Origin: Amorphophallus konjac
Taxonomy: Eukaryota; Streptophyta; Magnoliopsida; Alismatales; Araceae
NCBI GenBank assembly: GCA_022559845.1
Contig: CM040128.1
Location: 181,332,691 to 181,396,690 of the forward strand
DNA: 64,000 nucleotides
Direction of reading: 5' to 3'
Of this stretch, positions 32,410 to 43,107 are shown piece after piece. Both the position numbers and the translations under genes were made by a program. The notes under the pieces are model-generated. The model was not told the DNA's origin, did no database searches, and saw nothing but the letters and a program-made list of their open reading frames with translations. Position 1 is the first letter of the stretch; every line of letters starts with the position of its first letter.

Positions 32410-34204
32410 TGAAGTCCCGCGATCAATGACACCCAAGAGGGGGGGTGAATTGGGTGATTACAACTTTTAACAACTTTTTCTTCTATTTAAAGGAGTATGA
32501 TGAAGCATTAACTAGGAATTCAAATATGTTTAACCACAAGCTAGATTTATCAAAATCTATCTCCACAATAGTTCCTTGGTACAAGGCTGAGGTGTGAATC
32601 AAGGGATTCTGCTCACGCAAGATGCTATTGTCCTGACAACAGTGATCTTGTCGATTCAAAAACACCTTTTGATATATCAAAGATCTATTTAGATAAAAGA
32701 TCGATTATGCTAAATCTGAAAGATCAAACCCGAAACAACAATATGCACTAACAATCACACGGAATGGAGGTAGAAGAAATGAGCCAAACCACACAATTCA
32801 AACCACAATGCACGATGATTTTTAAGGTGGTTCAGATACCACGACGGCAACCTACGTCCACCCCTCACCAAAACCCGGTGAGGATTCACTACTATAAACC
32901 AGCAAGGGGATAAATCCCCAACACGGAGACACACTCCAACCACGAATGCAAAGCGATGCCTGCACACACACACACACGAGGATGCGCCCCAACGCACACA
33001 CACACGGAGACCAGCTAGCACGATCCGATAACTGGATCAACAACACACACACTCGCTACGACAGATGCAGCATTCAACACACTAGTACAACTGGATCTGG
33101 ATAGATCCCCACACACACGCAGATCTAAGAAGATCCATGCACACACATGGATCTAAACAAGACAACACGCATGACCATGGATTTGAACCAATCCACACAC
33201 ACATGAATGTTTGCAGATTACGAAGAACACAGACTTGAAGCTCAAAACACAAAAATAGATGAAGCACAAAAGAAAGAACTCTTGATTTAGGCTCCCCCTG
33301 AATGTATGATGCAGATCTTCAACAAGGCTTGCTTCTTCTATTGAATGGAGATTGATTGGCTTCAGATGGAGCTTGAAGAGCTTGGAGATGGATGAAGAAA
33401 GCTTGCACGAGTTATTGTCCATGGAGTTACAGTAGCCTTAGCTTCTTTCTCCTTTGACAGCCACTCCTTCAATCCTTGGATCCCCCTCTTTTGTTTCTTT
33501 GCCCTAAGAGGTGTTTTTATATGTCTTGGGTTGGTCAAGGAACATCCCTGACATAGATCCATATTTTCTGGCGAATTTTGAGGCTAGAGGACTGAAAAAT
33601 CCACAAGAGAGGCTTGAACACGTTGGTGAAAACAAAGTCAAACATAGGGGCTGCGAAGTAGGCGGTTCACCAGGCAGGAGGGGGCGGTCGGCCGGAATTT
33701 TGCAGTCATGAGCCTTTCAACACTGGGAAAACCGGTCGACTGAGCCTTGTCCGGCGGTCGACCACACCTAGAAAAACCTACAGAAAGTGAGTTATTGGCC
33801 TAGTGAAAGATATCCATGAGGCAAGAACTTTAGAGTCCACATTTTGTACCAAACAAATTGAGGTTGTTTGAGTTATTCTGGGAATATTTAAAACATGATC
33901 AATTTGTGCTTTAGCTTGAGTTGGAAATGACTTACACAAGCCCATACGAGGTTTAATATACTCACAACCTTGACCATAAGTTTGCTTCAGTTATATTCAT
34001 GAGTTCCAACAACGTAACCATTCATTTTGGAATTTAATAAACTCAGTTTATGCATTTGTGCGGCTTTTAACAGATGAGCATTGTCATTTTGCACAGTTGC
34101 CTTAATCACATACAATGCTAGCTTTAGAGTGCTTAGGCTAGGCACGAGGCGGAAACCAAGTTTGGGGTTTTGTTATCATCAAAATCACTTGGAGAGACTC
34201 AACA
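32410..34204 (-). mobile_element. Solo LTR H of a Sirevirus (1795 bp)
   Basis: Flanked by CTAAA at 32405-32409 and 34205-34209, and joining the flanks gives the sequence of the intact copy near 30655. On the reverse strand it starts TGTTGAGTCTC, has TTTTGATGATAACAAAA near its start, the GGGTGGACGTAGG...GAACCACC block near 32823-32870, and ends in the typical GAGGGGGGGTGAATT region and ...GGGACTTCA. There is no primer site, gag or pol, so the internal part was lost by LTR-LTR recombination. It carries two GGTCGAC sites (33732-33760) and a CACACACA-rich stretch (32960-33200). It contains no gene. Confidence 0.9.
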
Positions 34205-34307
34205 CTAAAAAGGCCCGCAAATAGACGCTCCCTATCCAAGCCACCAATACGACCCCATTATACTCTACTCTCCGAGCCAAAACGTTGGCTCGGGAGTAGG
34301 GGGCAAG

Positions 34308-35067
34308 TGGAGAGGGGTAAGTCAGCGGCCCAAAAGACATGCGGTATGGAACGGCCCAACTAGGTCTAACCCGACCCAACGAGGTCGAATCCCCCCAAGT
34401 GATAGCCCCACCAATAGGCCCACTTATTTTGAATCCCAAAAAGCTCGGTCTGATACTTCCTAGGCAGCCCAAGCGGGGGCTGGGCATAACCGATCAGGGA
34501 AAGTTCGAGCGCTCCCCGATCGAGAACCCCAGGCTCGAACCCCCGACGCAAGCAAAGGGTGCCTCGTGTATGTTATGGATCAGCTCTGTACCAAGAGTCC
34601 TCATGGTGTCGGGGTGTGATCCTCGTAGCTAGACGCCTGTCCAAGCGGATAACTCGGTGTCACCTGAGTGCAGGGAACCCGAAAGGATAAGGGAGGGCAA
34701 GAGTCCTCAAATGGTGAAGATCCCTCACCCAGGACGCAACACCTCCTCATCTCTCAGGATCTCTTGGCTCCGGGAAGGGAGCGACCACCCTATATAAACT
34801 CAAGGAGACCCTCCTAAAAGGTAAGCAAAGTCTGAGTACTCTAAGTCACATTTCCTGGTGGAGAGCGATCTCGTGCCCCCTCTTCCTCCTCCCTCTCCTC
34901 TACACCATGCTCTATAGTATTGCTGACTTAGGCATCGGAGGGTTTTCCCAAGGGGCATCACCCTGGGCACCCCTGATCTATTTTCTCACCTCGCAGAACT
35001 CTCGTCATTCATGGCAACGAGCGTACATCGTATAGCTCTGGCTTCGGCGCTAGATCATCCCTCTTCA
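34308..35067 (+). repeat. LTR2 of Tat element G, shared by two units (about 760 bp)
   Basis: Matches LTR1. On its left is an antisense-gene 3' region, so it acts as a 3' LTR for that unit; on its right are a primer site and gag, so it is also the 5' LTR of G2. TATATAA is at 34791-34797. Confidence 0.78.
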
Positions 35068-35069
35068 TC

Positions 35070-35087
35070 TGGCGCAGTCTGTGGGAA
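35070..35087 (+). other. Primer binding site of Tat G2
   Basis: TGGCGCAGTCTGTGGGAA, two bases after LTR2, resembles the TGGCGCCG-type primer site usual for Tat elements, with one change in the first eight bases. Confidence 0.75.
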
Positions 35088-35103
35088 CGTACAAAGGGCC
35101 AAC

Positions 35104-36208
35104 ATGGTGCGGAGGAGCTCCAATAGGAGGAATGCTGGTGACAAGGGCAAGTCACCAATAGCCATGGAGAGGGAACCTGCACCCTTACACTCTTTGATGG
35201 GCCCCCTCTCCAACGTCAATAATCAAGTCAATGTTCTACCTTCCCTGGTCCAGGGGGGACAATCCGCCCCCGGAAGCACAAACGCCCTCCAAACCCTCAA
35301 CGCTAAACTGGAATAATCGTTGATTTAATGAGGACCTGGGCAGCTAGGGAGGAGAGGCTGCAGTTACCTCGGGCGAGTCCCCCCGTATAGAAGCCTCTCG
35401 ACTGACCGTTGGAGGTCGCTTCACTCTTCAAGGCGGGCGTCTGATCCGCAATGGGCCCGGCGGGCCCTCACCGCCCCCGCCGGCGGAGCAGGAGGCTTCC
35501 TTCAACCCCCAGGGGAGAAAATCTAGGCCCCCTCCACGACAGACAGAAGCAGACACCCACTCCTGGGGGCAACAGTCGGGGAGACGATCAGAGCCCCCCA
35601 ACGTCGTCTCGACGTCAGTCGGAGCTGTCCCTCCGCCTGCGAGACTTCGAGTGGCATGTCACTGAGCAGGACCGCGCTCTTCGCGCCCTACAGCAAAGCT
35701 CCATGAAGGATGACTTGGAAGAATCCCCGCTCTCCGATGACATCTTAAAGGCAGAGATCTCGCCAAGAGTCTCTCTGCCAACCTTCAAAGCTTACGACGG
35801 GCAGAGTGAGCCGACCGACCACTACGATAGCTTCAACGCCCTAATGACCCTCCACGGAGCGTCTGATGCCATCAAATGTCGAGCATTCGCAACCACGCTG
35901 GTCCAGGGCGCTCAAGCATGGTTCTAAGCACTCGCCCCTAGGAGCATCACCAACTTCCGACAATTCGGGCGGGTATTCAAGGAAAGCTTCGTCGGCAGCG
36001 GCCCTCCGAGGTCGGTGGCAGGGCTGCTGGCGCTTAAGTAGGCACAAGGGGAAAAGGAGAGGGCCTATTTCAACCACTTCAAGGTGGAGGCCCTACGCAT
36101 CCCCCACCTTGACATAGCCTCGGCCATTACCGCACTGACAGGAGGAACCCGCGATGAAGGCCTCCGGAGGGAATTGGTGCCCTACCCCCCTTCTATCTCA
36201 CTGACCTG
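35104..36208 (+). pseudogene. gag: Gag capsid region of Tat G2
   Basis: The first ATG after the primer site is 35104 (MVRRSSNRRNAGDKG). The frame stops at 35314 (TAA after KLE), with a further shift before 35451. About 35750-36190 is a Retrotrans_gag domain: ISPRVSLPTFKAYDGQSEP, DHYDSFNALMTLHGASD, CRAFATTLVQGAQAWF, and after a stop FRQFGRVFKESFV, then ERAYFNHFKVEALRIP. Stops at 35925 (TAA) and near 36038 (TAG) replace likely CAA and CAG. It would assemble the particle; this copy cannot make it. Confidence 0.8.
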
Positions 36209-36985
36209 GTGACTCTCGCTCTACGCCATGTGGAGTGTGAAGAAGTCCTTAATGCCTGTCGAGATTCAGCAGGCTCGGGACAGGAGGGGGAGAGGAAGCG
36301 GCCGTCAGAACAAGCCTCTGGACAAGGGAAGAGGAGGAATTGGGACAGCCAGCGCAAGGAGATCCCACGTAAGTTCTATCGTTATACTCCTCTGTCCACC
36401 CCTATCTACGAAATATATCAGGAGATTAAGGACTCAGGCCCCCTTCACCGACCCGAGCCGATGAAAGTCGACCCCAGGCGTCGCAGTCGTCGAAAACACT
36501 GCCAGTTCCACAACGACCATGGCCACCACACTGGAGATTGTCAACAACTCAAATATGAGATTGAGAGCCTCATCTGCCAGGGGCACCTCTCTCAATACGT
36601 GGCCGAGCGGCAAGAGGATCGCAGAGCCCACCCCCCGGAAAAAATCGACAATCGCCCCCGTGGAGTGCACATCAACGTCATTTCTGGGGGATTAGCATCG
36701 GGAGGAGACAACAGTCGAGGAAGGAAGCGCCATGTCGAGCGAGCGAACTGGGCTTCCGAGCCCCCTAAAGCTTCGACAGCAGGCGATCAGCTGGCCCCGG
36801 TGTTCTCCGACCAACACCTGGAAGGGGTAACCACCCCGCACGACGAAGCCCTTGTAATCTTGGCTACTATAAATCATTGTAATGTAGATATGCTATTAGT
36901 AGACAATGGCAGCGCCCCCGATGTTTTGGCATATGAATGTCTCTTAAAGATGGGTGAAGACCCATCTCGACTCTGTCCAATTTGA
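36209..36985 (+). pseudogene. gag-pro: Gag C-terminus and protease of Tat G2
   Basis: An open frame of 258 codons with a basic stretch, then FYRYTPLSTPIYEIYQEIKD and a knuckle-like CQFHNDHGHHTGDC followed by LKYEIESLI. This is the Tat form of the gag zinc-binding motif. After an Arg-rich linker, HNVDMLLVDNGSAPDVL-like sequence near 36880-36930 is the protease active-site region; it reads DNGSA, where D-T/G-G is usual. The frame ends at 36983 and resumes in another frame as GFNGQATYLEGALSLPV. Confidence 0.78.
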
Positions 36986-37020
36986 ACCCCTCTCTGTGGG
37001 TTCAATGGCCAGGCTACCTA

Positions 37021-37800
37021 TCTCGAGGGAGCCTTGAGCCTGCCTGTTACTCTCGGTACCCATCCAAAAACCATTATCTTTATGGTGAACCATCTCGTCC
37101 CACTAATTTCAGCCAGATTCATGCTACTTGGGTGGGCGATTACGGCCATGAACGTTCCAGGCCGACATCCCGGCCTGAGGGTCCTCGCTCTCATCGCTCA
37201 TTATGCAAATCCAGCTCTACAAGCTCTTCTCGCAATCAAGATTGATATGTTCATCCAATTGCTGGTCTTTGTTTATTGGGGCTATGCCCTTTGTTGTTGC
37301 TCGGTTTGGTTGTTTTGGGTTGGGTTTTCTTTATTATCCTATCCCCTCTATGTAGGGTGTCTTCTATTTGGCCCAGGTTCTATTGTATCCCTTTTCCTTT
37401 TTTGTTATATTAATAAAATTGCCTAGATCATATTTGGATCTGCCTAGGTATTGCCATAGTTTTTAAAAAAAACTTCGTTATGGTCAAAGGGATGGCGGCC
37501 TATAACGCCATCTTCGGCCGAGGTATTCTAGGCCGGATAAAGGCGGTGCCCTCCACTTATCACTAGAAAATGAAATTTCCCACCAAGCACGGTACTGGGG
37601 AAGTTCGAGGTAACCAGGAGACAGATAGAAGGTGCTACGTGATCTCAGTCAAAGCCGTAAGGCTAGAAGAAAAAAATAAAGAGTTCAGGGAAGTCGAGGA
37701 TATGCTGGCAGAAGGAAAGCCCGGTGGGCAGCTGCTGCCAATCTTCCTCAACGATGACCCGGCTCTCAAGGTAAAAATTGGGGTAGAATTTACCCCCTGA
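37021..37800 (+). pseudogene. pol: Protease-RT linker of Tat G2, split by a LINE fragment
   Basis: YLEGALSLPVTLGTHPKTI ends at FMV (37088) and continues at 37480 as MVKGMAAYNAIFGR, then KAVPSTYH, stop, MKFPTKHGTGEVRG. The protein order is that of Tat Pol between protease and RT. The break is an insertion of about 390 bp. Confidence 0.75.
37090..37477 (+). mobile_element. 5'-truncated non-LTR (LINE) 3' end
   Basis: It interrupts the Pol frame exactly between FMV and VKG, flanked by TTATGGTGAA (37080-37089) and TTATGGTCAA (37478-37487). It is T-rich, holds an ATATTAATAAAAT polyadenylation-like signal near 37412 and ends near an A8 run (37465-37472). A variable target duplication plus a terminal A tract fits target-primed reverse transcription. 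No RT domain remains. Confidence 0.6.
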
Positions 37801-38460
37801 TGTTTAAAAGTAATACAAATATTTCCTTTCGGAGTATGTCCCAGTCTTTGCATGGTCTGACAAGGATCTTCTCGGACTCCCCGGGGAGGTGGTTACGCAC
37901 AAACTCAACCTTGACCCATCGGTGAGAATGGTCCAGCAGCGGAGAAGGAAGCACGCTCTAGAGAAACATGCAATAATTAAGGAGCAGGTTAATAAGTGGA
38001 AGAAAATTGGGCTATTTCATCCGCTCCTTTACCCGACTTGGCTCGCCATTGTCATCCTCGTACCAAAAGCTTCAGGTAGGTGGCGGATGTGCGTGGACTT
38101 CACCGATCTCAACAAAGTCACTCCGAAGGATTGCTACCCATTACTGAGCATCGACCAACAGGTCGATTCAACCTCGGGTAATGAGCTCCTCAATTTTTTG
38201 GACGCCTATTTCGGGTACCATCAGATCCAGTTGAACCCTGAGGATACCTTGAAGACCGCCTTCATCACCGACCTCGGCGTATACTGCTACACCCATATGC
38301 CCTTCGGGCTAAAGAACGCCGGAGCAACTTATCAGAGGCCGATCAACCAGATCTTCGAAGGCCAAATGGGGTGGAACGCCGAGGCCTACATTGACAACAT
38401 GCTCATCAAGACACCCGTGGCCGAAGACCACTTCGCCGACCTAGCGGAGACCTCAGATTT
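37801..38460 (+). pseudogene. pol: Reverse transcriptase of Tat G2
   Basis: 37889-38460 encodes the RT fingers and palm: NKWKKIGLFHPLLYPTWLAI, WRMCVDFTDLNKVTPKDCYP, FLDAYFGYHQIQL, MPFGLKNAGATYQR, then AYIDNMLIKT. The last is the YxDD active-site box, and here the second Asp is Asn (IDNM), which should abolish polymerisation. A frameshift at about 38455 separates it from the thumb. Length and motif order are normal for Ty3/gypsy RT. Confidence 0.88.
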
Positions 38461-39118
38461 ATGGTGACCCAGCGAGGGATCGAAGCTAACCCTGACAAGA
38501 TTGAAGCCATCCTGGATATGCAGCCACCCGCCTGCGCCAAAGACGTCCAGCGCCTGACAAGAAGAGTCGCTGCACTCAACCGTTTTCTGTCCCGAGTGGT
38601 GGAACGATGCCTGCCCTTCTTCAAGTTGCTGAGACGACCTAAGTTGGTGTCGGCTACCTTCGCCTCAGACAGCGAGTGTCAAAAAGCATTTTCTGAGCTA
38701 AAGGAGTTTTTGGCCTCACCACCGGTATTATCAAAACCTATACCCAGAGAGACACTATACCTCTATCTCTCGGCAACCCCCTCTATGGTTAGCTCGGTCC
38801 TGGTTTGAGATGACCAAGGAGTGCAGAAACCCGTGTATTACGTCAGCAAGGTGCTCCTCGAGGCCGAAAGAAGGTACCCTGCAACCGAGAAACTCATGCT
38901 AGCGTTGGCGACCTCAGCTAAGTGCCTCCGGCCCTATTTCCAAGGACACACCATCGTGGTTCTGACTTACGAACCCCTGAAGAAGATCTTGGCTCACCCC
39001 GAAGCTTCTAGTTGACTCGTCAAATGGGCAATACAGCTAGAGGCCTACGACATTTCTTACCGACCCCGCACAGCCATCAAGGGACAGGCTCTCGTAGACT
39101 TTGTCGCAAAAGTACGTG
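38461..39118 (+). pseudogene. pol: RT thumb and first RNase H of Tat G2
   Basis: GIEANPDKIEAILDMQPP and FLSRVVERCLPFFKLLR are the RT connection, followed by AFSELKEFLASPPVLSKP. The RNase H reads YLSATPSMVSSVLV, stop, QKPVYYVSKVLLEAERRYP and HTIVVLTYEPLKKIL. The usual first catalytic Asp region (YLAVSD-like) is YLSAT here, in keeping with the degenerate first RNase H of the Tat lineage. Stops at 38806 and 39013 are TGA for expected CGA. Confidence 0.8.
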
Positions 39119-39830
39119 CACACCTGAGGTAGTGGACCAACCAGTACTCGGCCCCACCTGGGACCTGTTCGTGGATGGGTCCTTAAGCTCGACCGGTTGC
39201 GGCGTCGGTATTCTCCTCAAATCCCCCGAAGGAGCGGAGCTGTAGTACACTCTGAAGTTCAGCTTCCCGGCGTCAAACAACGTCTCCGAGTATGAGGCCT
39301 TAATTTCTAGGGCCAGGATGGCTCGACTCCTGGGAGCTGAGCGAGTCAGAATTCACACAGATTCCCAGCTAGTAGCTAGTTAGATCAACGGCGACTACGA
39401 AGCTCCGGAACCGCAGATGATCAAATACCTTCAACTGGTAAAGGAGATAGCCCAACCGTTCGAGAGTTTTCAGGTGATCCAAATAGCTCGGGAAGAAAAT
39501 TCCCGAGCGAATGCCCTCTCTCGCTTGGCCTCCTCTATCAGCCCAGAAGGAACCCGGTCAGTCTGCCTCGAAGAATTAACACAACTGCGCGTGGAGACCG
39601 AGCTTGTAGCTATTGTGCAAGCGTCACCTGACGATTGGAGGACCCCATACGTGGCGTGGCTCTACGATTCCCGAGAGCCCACCAACCCTCAGGAAGCTAG
39701 AAGGCTGAAGTACCAAGCTTGGTGTTTCATCCTTCTAGACAAAACCCTTTATAGAAAATACTATGCAGGCCCCCTCCTCAAGTGCCTCGACGCCCCGGAG
39801 CACGACGAGCAATCGAGGAGTGCATGAAGG
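39119..39830 (+). pseudogene. pol: Archaeal-type second RNase H of Tat G2
   Basis: WDLFVDGSLSSTGCGVGILL supplies the first catalytic Asp, NNVSEYEALISRARMA the Glu and RIHTDSQLVAS the second Asp. This catalytic trio marks the extra aRNH domain unique to the Tat lineage among plant Ty3/gypsy elements. REENSRANALSRLAS ends the domain. Stops at 39243 and 39380 are TAG for likely CAG. The region after SRLASS leads to the integrase finger. Confidence 0.85.
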
Positions 39831-40870
39831 CATCGGTTGCGCGCACCAAGAGGGGGAAGCCGATTGCAAGGATCCTATTGCGAAGAGGTTACTAGTGGCC
39901 TACCCTCCAGAGCGACTACTTGACATACGTTCAGAAATGCGATCGGTGCCAGCGGTTCATTCATCTAGTCCACCAGCCAGCCTCGGAACTCGTGACCCTG
40001 ACCGAGCCTTACCCCTTCGCTTGGTGGGGAATCGACATCCTAGGCCCATTCCCCACGACCCAGGCTCAGAAGAAGTTTCTCATTGTCGCCATCGACTATT
40101 TTTCTAAGTGGATCGAGGCCGAGGCTATCGCCAAGATCACAGAGTTGGTAATTTGGAGTTTTGTATGGAAGTCGATCATCTGTCGTTTTGGCATCCCCCA
40201 GGAGATATTGAGCGATAACGGTCGACAGTTTGACTATGCTTACTTCAGGAATAAGTGCGCCGACCTACACATCCGCAACCACTTCACCTCGGTAGCCCAC
40301 CCTCAGGCTAATGGGCTGGTCGAGAACGCCAACAAAACTATCCTTCATGGCATCAAGATTAGGCTCGGAAAGGTCAAGGGTAATTGACTCGACGAATTGC
40401 CTAGCGTACTGTGGTCGTATCGAACCACCCCGAGGACACCCACAGGTGAAACTCCCTTCCAATTACTATACGGCACTAAAGCAGTCTTCCCACTGGAGAT
40501 CGATACCCCTTCCCTCCCGGTCATCAATTTCTCACCCGAGCCAAACGAGCAGAGATTACTAGAAATCCTAGACCGTACAGACGAAGTACGTGAGGTCGCG
40601 AGGATCCAAGCTACGGAGTATCAGCGGTGCATGACTCAGTATTACAACGCCCAAGTCCGAGATATACGATTCCAATAAGAAGATTTCGTTCTACGAAAGA
40701 CCAAAGTCTCTCGACCACTAGAAGTGGCGAGAAAGTTGGCCCCTAATTGGGAAGGCCCCTACCAAGTGGTCGAGATGCTCGGGAATGGAGCGTACCAATT
40801 ATCTACCATAGAAGGAACACCAATCCCTCGGACTTGGAATGCTGTGACATTACGAAAATTTTATTTGTGA
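39831..40870 (+). pseudogene. pol: Integrase of Tat G2
   Basis: The HHCC finger is damaged by a frameshift near 39800-39920; its end reads YVQKCDRCQRFI. The catalytic core is in one frame: FAWWGIDILGPF (Asp), FGIPQEILSDNGRQF (Asp) and HPQANGLVENANKT (Glu), with the D-to-E spacing of 35 expected of DD35E. The C-terminus has LPSVLWSYRTTPRTPTGETP, DFVLRKTKVS, GPYQVVEMLGNGAYQL and TWNAVTLRKFYL ending at TGA 40868-40870. Stops at 40385 (TGA for TGG) and 40676 interrupt it. Integrase inserts the cDNA into chromosomes; this copy is broken only by point changes in the core. Confidence 0.88.
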
Positions 40871-41195
40871 GCCCTTCCATATATGTAAGAAATCCGCAAA
40901 GATGGCAACACCTGCTTTTATTATGCCAAAAGTTCTAGTGTACATTAGATAGGCCATAGCCGGTACAATGCATATGGAACAAAAAACTGATACGAAGTAA
41001 GATGATAGCTCGGCACAGATGAAGTTAGCAGCTTCAAACTGAGCCACTGACTCCACCTAGTGTGAAAACTGGCTCGGATAGGTAGGCGGCTGACTTAATT
41101 TGCTCGAGCAGCTTGGAAGAGATGGTATCAGAAAACAAAAACAAGAGTTGTATGACCGGCTACCAACTTTGTAGAAAACAAGAATAACGAAGCCA
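40871..41195. other. Non-coding stretch after Tat pol
   Basis: No motif recognised. The right end becomes purine-rich (GAGAGAGAG near 41260), which on the reverse strand is the CT-rich tail of the short antisense frame at 41196-41537. Confidence 0.5.
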
Positions 41196-41537
41196 TCAAG
41201 AATTAATGGCGCGGGCAAGAAGAAGCAGGAAGAAAGAAGAAGAGCAGAAGAGGGAGAGAGAGAGAGTTGAACACTCCCTTGGGGTCCAGGGAGTGAGAGG
41301 GAAGGAAGGGAGAACAACGGAGGAAGAGAGGTGAGGCCATTGTTGAATGACTTTCTCTCTCATTCCCTCCCCCAAGCTCTTCCCCCCTCCGGGTGGGGTG
41401 GAGGTCCAGAAGTAACGATATAGCGCCTTATTATGCACCAACCATTCTTCTATGCCGTCCACCCAGTCGCCGTCCATTCTTTGACGCCGAAGTAGCCCAG
41501 ACGTCCCATCGGTCGTGAGAGCCTTCATCTTCATCAT
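41196..41537 (-). CDS. Short hypothetical reverse ORF of Tat G2
   Basis: Frame of 113 codons beginning MMKMKALTTDGTSGLLRR and reading MDGDWVDGIEEWL. It lies about 95 bases downstream, on the reverse strand, of a CTATAAAA box (41632-41639). The equivalent start in G1 (15285-15430 region) keeps KMKALTT and MDGDWVD with changes, and is cut by LTR I. The C-terminal half is a Ser/Leu-rich translation of a CT-rich tract and may not be real. I recognise no domain. It could be a small accessory gene or a captured promoter with a chance frame. Confidence 0.3.
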   Translation of the reverse strand: MMKMKALTTDGTSGLLRRQRMDGDWVDGIEEWLVHNKALYRYFWTSTPPGGGKSLGEGMREKVIQQWPHLSSSVVLPSFPLTPWTPRECSTLSLSLFCSSSFFLLLLARAINS

Positions 41538-41631
41538 CGACTTCCATGCTTTCGCCAGGGAAGTAGAGAAAGAACGGGGAAATGGCGAAACCCTTACGCA
41601 GCGTGAATAGGAGGCGGCACCCTTCAGAGCC

Positions 41632-41639
41632 TTTTATAG
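41632..41639 (-). promoter_or_regulatory. Reverse-strand TATA box in Tat G2
   Basis: CTATAAAA, with the same flanks as 15491-15498 in G1. Confidence 0.45.
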
Positions 41640-41907
41640 GTCGAAGGGGGAGAGCTTTGCCTTAATTAATCCTCCCCTCGAACAGACGCGAAGAGATCTC
41701 AAAGGAAAGGCGGACCTCTTCCCCAAGGAGCAATTAAGCCGCCCCCTCATTAAATCCCCCTAGGACCCTTCATTGGAAACTCGTGAAAAGACGGGTCATT
41801 CCAAGCTTTGGGAGGCGGAAGGGTGATAAATCGACGCCAACGATTCGGCTGAACGGCGTGCGCTCCGATTTTTAGAAGAAAAATCGTACAAGATAACTGA
41901 TATGTTG

Positions 41908-41912
41908 ACAAC
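41908..41912 (+). other. Target-site duplication of A, left copy
   Basis: ACAAC here and at 62285-62289. The uninterrupted G1 copy reads GACAACCACAGG (about 15773), confirming the empty site. Confidence 0.92.
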
Positions 41913-42331
41913 TGATGGGATCGGTGCGATGGATTCAGAAAGGGGGGGATGAATCCCTCTCTAAAACTATGCCCAATTAAAAGTTATAACAAACAGAGAT
42001 GCGGAATTAAAACCCACATGTGCCTTAATCAGCTTAGATGCATCCTTCGAAAGATGGAAGGAGGATCAGAGAGACTATACTTCTGATCTACTCCATATAA
42101 ACTAAAGAGATGACTCGATTCATCTAATCAACTAGACTCTATCAAGACCAGAAACAAACGCACGGTGTGCAAACCTATCTCTCACTAGATATAAGATCAG
42201 ACTATCATGAACGTTCCTGGGCATACATCTAGCGGAGTAGAATAAACAATCAAACCACGATGAACAGAAGATTTTAAGGTGGTTCTGTCCTCCAGACCTA
42301 CGTCCACCCCACACTCCAACCAGAGTATGGC

Positions 42332-42590
42332 TTCCTGCTGATACACAGCTTAACAGCTGGGCCTCACAGCTTGCCTACATCCACTGAGCATCACAGCTTG
42401 CTTCTGCTGGGCAATATAGCTTAGCCATCTGCTGACACACAGCTTGACCCGCTGGGCATTACAGCTTCACTTTCCAGAGGACACCACACCTCTGCAACCG
42501 CTGGGGCTTACAGCTTAATCCGTCCAGAGGAATCCTCCTCTGCTACAGCTGAGCAACACAGCTTGCTCTGCTGACAAACAGCTTGAAGTA
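42332..42590 (-). repeat. CAAGCTGTG-type array in A LTR
   Basis: Roughly nine CACAGCTTG/ACAGCTTA units (reverse complement of CAAGCTGTG) separated by CTGCTGGGCA-like spacers; also at 49566-49824. It occupies the same LTR sector as the array in E (628-709). Confidence 0.8.
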
Positions 42591-42878
42591 ACAATAAAAA
42601 GGAAAACAAGAAACGGGAAATGACAGCAACTGAAAGCTGTAAACACTAAAGCGCAGATATGGTTCTCAAGGAGCTGACTAGATTGGATTTGATCCAGATT
42701 CCAATAGGGACTAATCTTCAGATGAAGCTTCTCTTCTTCTCTTCTCAAACTCTCAATCTCTCTCTCTTCCTATCTACTTCTTCTTCTTCTGTGTTTCTCC
42801 ACTGCTCTCGATCTCTCTCTTTCTCTTTTTCTTCTACTTCTTTTCGAGAGATATATTTCTGATTGCAGGAAGCAGACT

Positions 42879-42887
42879 ATATATATA
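42879..42887 (-). promoter_or_regulatory. TATA box of A LTR
   Basis: TATATATA between the repeat-rich upstream part of the LTR and its CT-rich leader; also at 50112-50121. Confidence 0.6.
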
Positions 42888-43107
42888 CTCCATCAGGTCA
42901 GGTTGACGAGCTCTTGCCCTAGGAGTGTGGAGGGAACGCTCTGGCCTAGAAGCTTCAAGAGACAATCGCCACATGTCAGAATCTGGAAGCTTCAGGGTCC
43001 ACGTGGCAGCATCTTTGAGTGAGGATCGTCATTGGATCACGTGCCCTTCTTGAAGAACATGAGCTATTGACCTATTGCATAAGTGTCTTTCAGTTATGTA
43101 TAAAATA

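Noticed and set aside
32960..33200. CACACACA-rich stretch as a microsatellite locus
   Set aside because: The runs are short and interrupted and belong to solo LTR H; not a clean microsatellite.
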